From: Chitinophaga parva
Lineage (GTDB): Bacteria > Bacteroidota > Bacteroidia > Chitinophagales > Chitinophagaceae
Direction of reading: 5' to 3'
DNA: 64,000 nt
Assembly (NCBI RefSeq): GCF_003071345.1
Contig: NZ_QCYK01000001.1
Coordinates: 1,178,001-1,242,000, forward strand
A model generated the notes under the pieces. That model was not told the DNA's origin and searched no databases. It was given only the letters and a program-made list of their open reading frames with translations. Within the stretch, counting starts at the first letter, position 1; every line of letters begins with the position of its first letter. Below, one piece after another: positions 1-9,094 of this stretch. Position numbers and translations under genes: made by a program.

Positions 1-12
1 CCTATCGCCTTT

Positions 13-1146
13 ATGACCACCACGCGTTTACAATATTTACTGGACCGCTACTATCAGCAGCAAGCTACACCCGCCGAGGAGATGGAGTTGATGGACTATG
101 TGGCGCAACAGCCGGAAACCGCCAGCCTGGATAGCCTGCTGCAGCAGCACTGGGAGTCCTTGTCCGTGTCGGATGTACAGTACACCGCCGCTACCGGCGC
201 GCCCATGCTGAAGGCCATCCTGGGCGCACCACAGCGCAAGGCATTCCGCCTGGCACCGGTGGCGCGCTGGGCCGCCGCCGCCACGGTGGCAGGCATCGTA
301 GCGGCCGGTTTCTGGTGGCACGCTGCGCGCAATACGCCCCCCTATGTACAACAGGCCGCGGTGATCAAACCCGGTTCGAGCAGGGCGGTATTGACCCTGG
401 GCAATGGACAAACCATTGCACTGGACAGCACCGGGCACCAACAGATAGGCGCCAGTGTAAGCCAGCAGGGAGGCCAATTGCTGTATGCAGGCAATGCCGG
501 CACACCCCAGCAAAACACGCTTACAACGCCCCGTGGCGGCCAGTTCCGCGTAACACTGCCGGATGGCACAGAAGCGTGGCTGAATGCCAATTCATCCCTT
601 ACCTATCCCACGGCATTTTCAGGTAACCAGCGCCTGGTGGCCGTACAGGGCGAAGTGTACTTCGCAGTGGCCAAAGATGCCGCCCGGCCTTTCCAGGTGC
701 GGGTAAATAATGGCCTGGCGATAGATGTACTGGGTACGGAGTTTAACGTGAATGCCTATACGGACGAACCGTCTATCAATACCACACTGGTGCAGGGAAA
801 AGTAAATGTGCACCTGGGCGCTGCAAGTGCCGTGGTGCTGCAGCCCGGCCAGCAGGCCCGCGTGGCGGATGGCCACCTGGATGTGCTGCCTGGCGTGGAT
901 GTAGAGCAGATCACTGCCTGGAAAAATGGCGTCTTCAATTTTGAAGGGGTAGATGTGCCAGGGGTGATGCGCCAGCTCTCCCGCTGGTATGATATAGAAG
1001 TAGTGTATGCGGGTGCAATACCGCAACGCCGCTTCGGGGGCGAGGTCCAGCGGGGCCTGCAATTGCAGCAGGTACTGGTGGTGTTAGAGAAAGTAGGGAT
1101 CAACTATAAAATAGAAGGAAGAAAATTGATCGTATTACCAGATTAG
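13..1146 (+). CDS. FecR family anti-sigma factor with DUF4974-type C-terminus
   Basis: An inner-membrane anti-sigma regulator that should relay a signal from an outer-membrane SusC/TonB receptor to an ECF sigma factor. The 377-residue protein has a cytoplasmic N-terminus (about 1-80), one membrane segment (about 84-102), a periplasmic FecR domain (about 172-270, with the motif LPDGTEAWLNANSSLTYP) and a C-terminal STN-like DUF4974 region (about 307-375). The SusC gene just downstream carries the matching STN domain. The ATG lies in an ATGA, so an upstream sigma-factor gene cut off by the window edge could overlap it by 4 bases (inference). Family and topology are clear; the partner sigma factor is not in the window. 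Confidence 0.93.
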   Translation: MTTTRLQYLLDRYYQQQATPAEEMELMDYVAQQPETASLDSLLQQHWESLSVSDVQYTAATGAPMLKAILGAPQRKAFRLAPVARWAAAATVAGIVAAGFWWHAARNTPPYVQQAAVIKPGSSRAVLTLGNGQTIALDSTGHQQIGASVSQQGGQLLYAGNAGTPQQNTLTTPRGGQFRVTLPDGTEAWLNANSSLTYPTAFSGNQRLVAVQGEVYFAVAKDAARPFQVRVNNGLAIDVLGTEFNVNAYTDEPSINTTLVQGKVNVHLGAASAVVLQPGQQARVADGHLDVLPGVDVEQITAWKNGVFNFEGVDVPGVMRQLSRWYDIEVVYAGAIPQRRFGGEVQRGLQLQQVLVVLEKVGINYKIEGRKLIVLPD

Positions 1147-1185
1147 CACATTAAGAAAGAAGGAACACCGGCAATAAAACAAAAA

Positions 1186-1210
1186 CCGCTCTACGGGGAA
1201 GGTAGAACGG
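1186..1210. terminator. Imperfect hairpin after fecR
   Basis: CCGCTCTAC pairs with GTAGAACGG across a 7-base loop, with one mismatch. The uridine-rich tail would lie on the minus strand, and no minus-strand gene reads into it, so its role is unclear. It sits between fecR and susC and could act as an RNA stem in that transcript. Confidence 0.3.
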
Positions 1211-1412
1211 CTATCAGTTTAAAGGCCGGTGCATAAACAACGTCTGCTCAGACAATTATTTATTATCAACCAAAAACCAGTACAAAAGTATGCTTTTTGA
1301 CATTTTTTGTAACCGGAATGTTATTGCTATGCCTGTAGGGGTGCATAGCCGGGATGCAGGGCCCACCACTGCCTGCCCCCGCCACCGGTTAAGGATTCTA
1401 ACACTTCGTGTT

Positions 1413-4400
1413 ATGAAATTATCAACCATTATCATGCTGGCATGCTGCCTTCAGATCAGCGCCAGGTCCTTTTCGCAGACGATCACCTATGCCTCCGGGA
1501 GCACATCGCTGCCAAACATTTTTAAAGTGATCAAGCAACAGACGGGCTACGTTGTTTTCTATGATCAGAACATTGTGGACCAGCATCCCATTGCCATCAA
1601 GGCAACGAATGAACCGCTGGAATCCTTTATCCGTAAGGCATTGAAGGGTACTTCCCTGGTGTATGACATCCAGGATAAGACCATCGTGATCAGCCGCAAG
1701 GGATCCATGGTGCAGGTGATGGATGATGTGCAACAGGCGGTTGCATACCCGCAGCCTATTATTGGCAGGGTGCAGGATGATATGGGGCGTGGCATTGCTC
1801 ATGCTACGGTAACCCTGCAGCCTTCCGGGCAAACCACCATGACCAGTACGGACGGCGCATTCACCTTTTCCCAGTTAAAGCCGGGCAAGTACATTATTAC
1901 CGTTACCCACGTGGCTTATAATAAGGTGGAGAAACGGGTGAAAATGGAAAATGAACCGCTGGAAGTGACCGTTACAGTCTACCTGGCAGAAAACCAATTG
2001 TCCGGGATAAACGTAATGCCGAATACCGGTTACCAGAAGCTGGACCGTACCAAGGCCACCGGGGCATTCACAGTGGTAACGGCCAACGAGATCGCGGAGA
2101 ATCCTTCGCTGAACCTCACGGATATCCTGGCTACCCGGGGCGTGCCAGGTGTACGCTTTGACGTGGCCAACAACAAGATCCAGATCCGGGGGGATAACAA
2201 TTTTTCTGCCGGGGGAGCTACCCCGCTGATCGTAGTGGATGGTTTTCCGGCGGTGGAGCAGAACCTGGCCAACTTTCCTGGCAGCCAGAGCACCGGTAGC
2301 GCGGTGCCAGGCGGTAAATCACAGATCCCGGTGAATAATAACACCATCCTGAGCATTTTCAATCCGAATGATATTGAGAGTATCACTTTCCTGAAGGATG
2401 CTGCCGCAGCCTCTATCTGGGGCAACCGTGCTGCCAACGGTGTGATCGTGATCGAAACCAAGAAAGGCCGCCGTGGCCGTACAGTAATCAACCTCAATTC
2501 TACGGTGACCGTGGCCAGCAATCCGGACATGAAAAACGTGGATATGATGAACAGCCGCCAGTATGTGGACTATGAAAAGGAGCTTTGGGACAACGGCTAT
2601 TACGTGACTGATCCCTCCACTTACTACCGCTACTCCAATGTGAGTGACGCGATCACCGCCATGTTTGCACAGCAGTCTGGGAAGATCTCCCAGGCAGAAC
2701 TGGACAAGACCCTGGAACAGCTTTCCAACCGCAATAACCTGGGCCAGATCCAGCGTTACCTGCTACAGAAGGCCATCACCCAGCAGTACAATCTTTCGCT
2801 CTCCGGTGGCACAGATGCCAGCACGTTCTACATCTCCGGCAACTATACCAGCAACAAACCAGTGTTTCGAGAGAATACCAGCACCGCGTACAATATTGCC
2901 GGCAACCTGACCAATAATTTCTTGGACCGCCGCCTTACTTTTACCACCGGATTTAACATGCAGTATACAGACCGCCAGGTGAATGGTGCGGCGCAGGATG
3001 CACTGAGTTCCACTGCGAATGGCTTGCGCCCGTATGATATGCTAGTGGATGATAACGGCAATCCCATTAACCGTTCTGTCCTTTTCACACCGCATGTGAT
3101 AGACAGCCTTACCACGCTCGGTTACCTGCCCTGGTATTATAACAGCTTTAATGAACTACAATCCAGTAATTACTTCAGCACTACGGCTACCCGCCTTACA
3201 GAGCAGATCCGCGGCAAGATCACCAATTGGCTGACTGTTTCTGCTTCGGGCATGTACCAGCGAAACATGACAGACATGAGCAACCTGCAGAAGCTGAACA
3301 GCTATAACACCCTGAACCTGGTGAACACCGGTACTTCCTTCAAGAATGGCCGTGTTACTTATGGTGTACCTTATGGCGGGGTGCTGTATACCGGCCACCA
3401 GGTAAATAATGATTATTCCATCCGCGGCCAGTTTGACCTGGACAAGGGCTGGAATGCCAATAAGCATCACCTGAATATGATAGGCGGCGCAGAGATCCGC
3501 CAAACTACTTCCAGTGGCTATTCCCAGGCGCATTACGGTTTTGATGAGGATACATATTCTTCCGTACCGGTAAATCCTACAGCCACTTATACCACTATTT
3601 ATGGCTATCCAACTTCCATTGGTTCTACCAGTACATCCTTGTCTGTGGGCCGTTACCGTTTCCTGTCTTACTTCAGCAATGCATCCTATGCGTTCCTTGG
3701 TAAGTACTTTGTAACCGGAAGCGTGCGTTTTGACGATCATAACCTGGTGGGGGTGGAACGCCGCAAACGTGCTACGCCACTGTGGTCTACCGGGTTGCGC
3801 TGGAACATAAAGGATGAAAAATTCCTGCGCATGGCGAACTGGCTGGATAACCTGGATATCCGTGGGTCTATTGGAACAGGTGGTACAATTCCTGCTACGG
3901 CTTCCCCGTTTGCCATCATTAACATCACAGCGCCTAACCCGCCCACACAGCCTGTTCCCGGTGCATTGCTGGTAAATCCCGCAAACCCGGATCTGACCTG
4001 GGCTACCACCCGCACGCTGAACTTTGGTATCGATGCATCACTCTTCAAGGGCCGTTTAGGGGTGAATGCAGATATATTCCATAAGAAGACGTATAACATG
4101 ATCACTTCCCTGCCCATCAATCCCACCTATGGTTTCACACAACGGGATGTGAACGCCGCCAACATGACGGGCCATGGTGTGGAGCTGGGATTAACGGTAA
4201 CACCTATACGTAGTTCGAACTGGACCTGGACTTCCATCCTGAACTTTAGCTACAACACGACCAAGATCACGGACACCCGCTTTCCCAAGACCATCACTTC
4301 TTCCAGCGGCATCCCTGTGGTGATCACGGGTTACCCGGTGGACAACCTGTTCCTGTACCGCTTTGCTGGCCTGGATGACCAGGGGCAGACCCAGATCTAT

Positions 4401-4994
4401 GACGCGCAGCACAATGTGCTTTCTTACCAGGATAATACCTCCCTGAAGCCGGAAGATCTTAAGTATGTGGGCCGTACTTCTCCTGCTTATTTCGGCGGGT
4501 TTACCAATAGCCTGCGTTATAAGCTGTGGACGCTGCAGGCGTCTGTGATGTACAACCTGGATTACAAGGTACTCCGCACGGGCATTAACCCGCAACTGTA
4601 CCCCAGCCCCGGTTACGCATCCGGGTTCCTGCAAACCAGCAAACAACTGGTGGACCGCTGGCGTAAGCCCGGTGATGAAGCCACCACGAATATTCCGGGA
4701 ATACTGTATTCCAATTTTACAAGCATTTCACGCTACCAGTATTCCGATGCGAACGTGATCGATGGCAGCCATATCCGCTTGCAACTGGTCTCCCTGGGTT
4801 ACAGCCTGCCTTCCAAAGTACTGGAACGCTTGCGCGTGATCAAGAACGCCAGCATCCGTGCTTCTGCAGACAACCTGGGTATTATCTGGAGGAAGAATAA
4901 AGTTGGGGTAGACCCGGATTATATGTACTCCGGCAATTACACTGGCTGGCCTCCTGTAAAAAATTATGCGCTTAACATTAATCTTACTTTCTGA
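1413..4994 (+). CDS. SusC/RagA-type TonB-dependent outer-membrane transporter with STN domain
   Basis: An outer-membrane receptor for TonB-dependent uptake of a large ligand, about 1193 residues. After a signal peptide (MKLSTIIMLACCLQISARSFSQ region) come an STN domain (about 26-110), a carboxypeptidase-regulatory-like domain (about 116-200), a plug (with the RGANGVI-like sequence NRAANGVIVIETKKG) and a long beta-barrel. The STN domain marks it as a transducer type that signals to FecR upstream. The frame is open back to 1290, but the ATG at 1413 begins a proper signal peptide and is preferred. It ends 2 bases before the susD start, so the two are cotranscribed. The substrate is unknown. Confidence 0.95.
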   Translation: MKLSTIIMLACCLQISARSFSQTITYASGSTSLPNIFKVIKQQTGYVVFYDQNIVDQHPIAIKATNEPLESFIRKALKGTSLVYDIQDKTIVISRKGSMVQVMDDVQQAVAYPQPIIGRVQDDMGRGIAHATVTLQPSGQTTMTSTDGAFTFSQLKPGKYIITVTHVAYNKVEKRVKMENEPLEVTVTVYLAENQLSGINVMPNTGYQKLDRTKATGAFTVVTANEIAENPSLNLTDILATRGVPGVRFDVANNKIQIRGDNNFSAGGATPLIVVDGFPAVEQNLANFPGSQSTGSAVPGGKSQIPVNNNTILSIFNPNDIESITFLKDAAAASIWGNRAANGVIVIETKKGRRGRTVINLNSTVTVASNPDMKNVDMMNSRQYVDYEKELWDNGYYVTDPSTYYRYSNVSDAITAMFAQQSGKISQAELDKTLEQLSNRNNLGQIQRYLLQKAITQQYNLSLSGGTDASTFYISGNYTSNKPVFRENTSTAYNIAGNLTNNFLDRRLTFTTGFNMQYTDRQVNGAAQDALSSTANGLRPYDMLVDDNGNPINRSVLFTPHVIDSLTTLGYLPWYYNSFNELQSSNYFSTTATRLTEQIRGKITNWLTVSASGMYQRNMTDMSNLQKLNSYNTLNLVNTGTSFKNGRVTYGVPYGGVLYTGHQVNNDYSIRGQFDLDKGWNANKHHLNMIGGAEIRQTTSSGYSQAHYGFDEDTYSSVPVNPTATYTTIYGYPTSIGSTSTSLSVGRYRFLSYFSNASYAFLGKYFVTGSVRFDDHNLVGVERRKRATPLWSTGLRWNIKDEKFLRMANWLDNLDIRGSIGTGGTIPATASPFAIINITAPNPPTQPVPGALLVNPANPDLTWATTRTLNFGIDASLFKGRLGVNADIFHKKTYNMITSLPINPTYGFTQRDVNAANMTGHGVELGLTVTPIRSSNWTWTSILNFSYNTTKITDTRFPKTITSSSGIPVVITGYPVDNLFLYRFAGLDDQGQTQIYDAQHNVLSYQDNTSLKPEDLKYVGRTSPAYFGGFTNSLRYKLWTLQASVMYNLDYKVLRTGINPQLYPSPGYASGFLQTSKQLVDRWRKPGDEATTNIPGILYSNFTSISRYQYSDANVIDGSHIRLQLVSLGYSLPSKVLERLRVIKNASIRASADNLGIIWRKNKVGVDPDYMYSGNYTGWPPVKNYALNINLTF

Positions 4995-4996
4995 TC

Positions 4997-6358
4997 ATGA
5001 AGAGGATCTTACTCAATATAAGTGCGGCTGCATTGTTACTCACTGTCGGTGCAGGCTGCCGCAAATACGTGGAAATTCCACAGGTGGGCCTGAAGACCCT
5101 GCACAATACCAGTGATTACCAGGCCATGCTGGCTAACTATACGGATATTGACCTTACGGTGAGCTATCCCATGTGGGGCACCGACGATGTGGATGTATCC
5201 GATGGCGGCTACCAGAATACCCTGAACATCTATGTGGCCAATGCCTATACCTGGGCGCCAAGCATTGTAGTGGATGCGGATGACCAGGACTGGAACAAAA
5301 TGTACAAGCAGGTATACATCAGCAACCTGTTGCTTGCCGGTGTGAAAACCAGCGATGGGGGCACCGATGCGCAGAAAAACAATATCTATGCACAAGCCCT
5401 GGTGCACCGCGCATACGCATTTTATACCCTGGTGAACATTTACGCCAAACAGTATGATGCCGGCACGGCCGGTACGGACCCCGGCATCCCGATGGTATTT
5501 ACGCCAAACCTGGATGAAAGCCTGCAGCGTTTCCCCGTGCAGGCGGTGTATGACCAGGTAAAGAAAGACCTGCTGGCCGCCATACCGGACCTGGATAACA
5601 AGGGCGCCTATACCAACCAGGCTTCACAGGCTGCGGCATATGCCATCCTGGCCCGCGCCAGCCTGCAGCAAGGCTTGTACGCCGATGCCGCGAAATATGC
5701 AGACAGCACCCTGGCCCGCCAGAACACCCTGCTGAACCTTGAAGACTACGTGACCAGCCTGGCTGCCTATCCTTACCGCCTTTATAACCCGGAAGTGATC
5801 TTCAGTAAGGTGCAGAGCGGTGGCACGGCAACAGTACCTTTGAGCAACTCCCTGCTGCAACTTTTTGATACCACGGATCTGCGTTACCAACTGTTTACAG
5901 CGGATTATACGAAAAGTAGCTACCAGTTCACCGGCCGCTTTTATTATTTCCCGTTTGTTGCGCTGGACAACTATTTTACGAATGGCCCGAGTGTAGCGGA
6001 GATGATGCTGATCAAGGCGGAAACAGCCGCCCGTGCCGGTGACGTGAATACCGCGCTGGATCAACTGAACGCCCTGCGTAAGCACCGGTTTAAAGCCGCA
6101 GATTACCAGCCCCTCACCGCTACCACCAGCAATGTCCTGGTAACGGTGTTGAATGAGCGGCGCCGCGAACTGATGGCCCGTGATTTCCGCTGGTATGACC
6201 TGAAACGCCTGAATAAGGAGGCCGGCCTGGCCACTACGGTGTCCCATCATTATAAAGGACAGGTCATCACGCTGGAACCGAACAGCAATGCTTATGTGTT
6301 TCCCATCGCAAACAAAGTCATTCAACAAAACCCGGAAATCGTGCAAAACCCACGGTAA
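4997..6358 (+). CDS. SusD/RagB-type substrate-binding lipoprotein (short form)
   Basis: The surface lipoprotein partner that caps the SusC barrel and captures ligand. It has 453 residues, shorter than the usual 480-620 of the family. A lipoprotein signal ends at Cys21, followed by an alpha-helical TPR-like body (LVHRAYAFYTLVNIYAKQY is the typical SusD helix) and a conserved C-terminal stretch with ERRRELMARDFRWYDLKRL. It begins 2 bases after the susC stop codon. Ligand specificity cannot be read from the sequence. The metalloprotease 36 bp downstream hints at a peptide or protein ligand (inference). Confidence 0.93.
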   Translation: MKRILLNISAAALLLTVGAGCRKYVEIPQVGLKTLHNTSDYQAMLANYTDIDLTVSYPMWGTDDVDVSDGGYQNTLNIYVANAYTWAPSIVVDADDQDWNKMYKQVYISNLLLAGVKTSDGGTDAQKNNIYAQALVHRAYAFYTLVNIYAKQYDAGTAGTDPGIPMVFTPNLDESLQRFPVQAVYDQVKKDLLAAIPDLDNKGAYTNQASQAAAYAILARASLQQGLYADAAKYADSTLARQNTLLNLEDYVTSLAAYPYRLYNPEVIFSKVQSGGTATVPLSNSLLQLFDTTDLRYQLFTADYTKSSYQFTGRFYYFPFVALDNYFTNGPSVAEMMLIKAETAARAGDVNTALDQLNALRKHRFKAADYQPLTATTSNVLVTVLNERRRELMARDFRWYDLKRLNKEAGLATTVSHHYKGQVITLEPNSNAYVFPIANKVIQQNPEIVQNPR

Positions 6359-6394
6359 CCACCACAACGCTTATCGTTTAACAACAACAACAAC

Positions 6395-8923
6395 ATGAAA
6401 CGACAGATGTCATTTTTTGCTGTAGTACTGCTGTGCGCCACCATTGGCGCAGGCAGTTCCTCAGTAGCCCAGCGTAAGAAAAAACACGACGCCAAAGCCA
6501 CTCCTTCCGCCGAGAAGAGCGCTACCGACTCCACCACCGCCAAGAAGGAGAAGGATGATAAAACCAAGTTAAAGAAGTACGAAGAGGTGATCACCAAAGA
6601 CGTAGAGACTTCCAAAGGTTTTATCACCGTGCACAAAAAGGAAGACAAGTACTGGTTTGAGATACCCTTCTCCATCATGGGCCGCGATCTGCTGAATGTA
6701 AGCCGTATTGCCAAAGCCTCCGTGGATATGCGCAACGGCTCCTTTGGCATGGCCGGCGATGAAATCGGCGAAGCCGTGTACAGCTTTGAAAAAGGCCCGG
6801 GCAATAAACTGTACCTGAAGCGCATGTCGTTTTCAGAATACAGTGGGGACAGCACCAAGGCCATGTTTGCCGGTGTACAGAAGAACAATGTGCAACCCCT
6901 GGCGGCTGCATTCCCCATCGTGGCGTACAACAAAGATTCTTCCGCTGCCGTAATTGAAGTAACAGACTGGCTGAATGCCGATAACGATGTGCTGTACTTC
7001 CACAATGAAAAACTGAAGCAGCGCGCCGGTGTGGCCGGCCAGCTGGCAGACCGCAGCTATATCAAATATGTGCACACGTTCTCCAAAAACCTGGAAGTGC
7101 GTGCGCTGAAAACATATTCCGCCGGTCTCAATCCTGCTTATCCTTACTACTCCCTGGAGCTGAATGCCTCCTTTGTGCTCCTGCCGGAAAAGCCCATGCA
7201 GGGCCGCCTGCGAGACGACCGCGTAGGTTACTTTGCCACGGGCTTCAAAGATTTTGATGCTAACCCGCAAGGCGTAAAAGAGATCGTATATGCAGTGCGC
7301 TGGCGGCTGGAGCCCAAGCCGGAAGACGTGGAAAAATACAAGCGCGGTGAGCTGGTGGAGCCCCAGAAACCCATTATATTTTATATCGATCCTACCACGC
7401 CCAAGAAGTGGGTACCTTACCTGATTGCGGGTGTGAATGACTGGCAGAAGGCGTTTGAAAAAGCAGGCTTCAAAAACGCGATCTATGCCCGCGAAGCTCC
7501 ATCCCCGCAGGAAGACAGCACCTGGAGCATTGATGACGCCACTCACTCAGCCATCGTGTACCGCCCGTCTGTGATTGCCAATGCAATGGGCCCCAATGTG
7601 GCCGATCCCCGCAGCGGTGAGATCATTGAGAGCCACATCTTCTGGTATCACAACGTAATGAAATTGCTGCACGACTGGTACCAGGTACAATGCGGCACCA
7701 CCGATTCCCGCGCCCGTAAAAGAGAATTTGATGATGAACTGATGGGGCAACTGATCCGCTTTGTATCATCCCACGAAGTAGGCCATACGCTGGGCCTCAT
7801 GCACAACTTTGGCGCATCTTCCAGCGTGCCGGTAGACAGCCTGCGTAATAAGAAATGGGTGGAAGCCCACGGCCACACGCCGTCTATCATGGACTATGCA
7901 CGCTTTAACTACGTGGCGCAGCCGGAAGACAATATCGGCGAGGCCGGCCTTTTCCCCCGCATCAATGATTATGACACCTGGGCCGTCCAGTGGGGCTACA
8001 CCTGGCGCCCGGAGTATAAGTCTTCTGCAGATGAGCAGCGGACGCTGACGAAGATCGTTACGGATAGCCTGAAGAACCCCCGCCTGCGTTTTGGCAGTGA
8101 GCTGTCGCCCTTTGATCCCCGTAACCAGAATGAAGACCTGGGCGATGATGCCGTGAAGGCCAGCGGCTACGGTATTAAAAACCTCCAGCGCATTATCACG
8201 CAGATAGCCGCATGGGATGTTGATTCTACCGACGATGCGGAACAGGTGAAAGAACCCTACAGCGCAGTACTGTCACAGTACCAGTTGTACATGGGACATG
8301 TGCTGAAGATTGTTGGGGGGGTGTACTCCACGCCGAAGATCGGTGCAGAACCGGGCCCCGTGGATGTATATGTGCCCAGGGCCAAACAGAAAGCAGCGTT
8401 GGACTTCATCAACAAACAATTCTTCAACACCCCGCTGTGGCTGAATGAGAAGAGCATGGCCACCCGTTTTGCCAACTTCAATTTCATGATTGAATTTACA
8501 GAGATGCAGACCGGGATGATCAATGCACTGGTGGGCCGCAACAGGATCAGCCTCCTCATGGAAGCGGAATATGCGGACCGGGCTAACTATGGCGCTACAG
8601 AATACCTGGCAGACCTGAACAAGATGATCTTTGCGGAAGAACATGCCGGTAAGAACGTGGACGTATACCGCCGCAACCTGCAGAAGTTCTTCGTGTTCCG
8701 CATGTTGGAACAGGCCTTTGCCAAGGATGACCAGTACCAGATCCTGGGCCCTATCGCGTACCATCCTGCATTTTCAGACTTCCAGATCATGATCCGTGAT
8801 GAGCTGAAAGCAGAGCAGGCCATGTTCCGCCAGCAGTTGAAAAATCCTGCCCTGGATAAAATGACCAAAGCGCACCTGCGTGACCTGGATGACAAGATCA
8901 CCCGCGGGTTTGCGATCAAATAG
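6395..8923 (+). CDS. Secreted zinc-dependent metalloprotease (DUF5117/DUF5118 type)
   Basis: An 842-residue exported protease with a signal peptide (about 1-26) and a Lys/Ser/Thr-rich segment behind it. The zinc site HEVGHTLGLMHN has ligands His460, His464 and His470 and catalytic Glu461, the metzincin-style HExxHxxGxxH pattern. The sequence around it and the overall length fit the Bacteroidota family annotated as DUF5117/DUF5118 zinc-dependent metalloproteases. It lies 36 bp after susD in the same direction and ends with two tandem terminators, so it is probably the last gene of the fecR-susC-susD unit. It may trim or release the ligand imported by SusCD (inference). Confidence 0.9.
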   Translation: MKRQMSFFAVVLLCATIGAGSSSVAQRKKKHDAKATPSAEKSATDSTTAKKEKDDKTKLKKYEEVITKDVETSKGFITVHKKEDKYWFEIPFSIMGRDLLNVSRIAKASVDMRNGSFGMAGDEIGEAVYSFEKGPGNKLYLKRMSFSEYSGDSTKAMFAGVQKNNVQPLAAAFPIVAYNKDSSAAVIEVTDWLNADNDVLYFHNEKLKQRAGVAGQLADRSYIKYVHTFSKNLEVRALKTYSAGLNPAYPYYSLELNASFVLLPEKPMQGRLRDDRVGYFATGFKDFDANPQGVKEIVYAVRWRLEPKPEDVEKYKRGELVEPQKPIIFYIDPTTPKKWVPYLIAGVNDWQKAFEKAGFKNAIYAREAPSPQEDSTWSIDDATHSAIVYRPSVIANAMGPNVADPRSGEIIESHIFWYHNVMKLLHDWYQVQCGTTDSRARKREFDDELMGQLIRFVSSHEVGHTLGLMHNFGASSSVPVDSLRNKKWVEAHGHTPSIMDYARFNYVAQPEDNIGEAGLFPRINDYDTWAVQWGYTWRPEYKSSADEQRTLTKIVTDSLKNPRLRFGSELSPFDPRNQNEDLGDDAVKASGYGIKNLQRIITQIAAWDVDSTDDAEQVKEPYSAVLSQYQLYMGHVLKIVGGVYSTPKIGAEPGPVDVYVPRAKQKAALDFINKQFFNTPLWLNEKSMATRFANFNFMIEFTEMQTGMINALVGRNRISLLMEAEYADRANYGATEYLADLNKMIFAEEHAGKNVDVYRRNLQKFFVFRMLEQAFAKDDQYQILGPIAYHPAFSDFQIMIRDELKAEQAMFRQQLKNPALDKMTKAHLRDLDDKITRGFAIK

Positions 8924-8985
8924 TTGTTAAAGGCTATCCTGTGTAACCCTGGTATTTTAAATGTTGATCGTAACTAACTTTGAAT

Positions 8986-9016
8986 CCCCGCTGGTCTTCA
9001 CCGGCGGGGTATTTTT
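8986..9016 (+). terminator. Intrinsic terminator after the metalloprotease
   Basis: CCCCGCTGG pairs with CCGGCGGGG around a 6-base loop, followed by TATTTTTT. It is the first of two plus-strand hairpins that end the locus. Confidence 0.85.
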
Positions 9017-9037
9017 TAGTGCCGGTTGTAAATGCAG

Positions 9038-9078
9038 AACGGCTGCACCTTCCGCGGAAGCTGCAGCCGTTTTTTTTA
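9038..9078 (+). terminator. Second terminator, between convergent genes
   Basis: A long stem (AACGGCTGCA...TGCAGCCGTT with an inner CTTCC/GGAAG pairing) is followed by eight T on the plus strand. It is strong for plus-strand transcripts. On the minus strand the same stem follows gltX with a weaker tail and may also stop gltX. Confidence 0.85.
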
Positions 9079-9094
9079 TACTTGTTTTTCCTGC

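Noticed and set aside
1290..1412. N-terminal extension of the first SusC
   Set aside because: The 41 extra residues lack a signal peptide, and a good one begins at the ATG at 1413.
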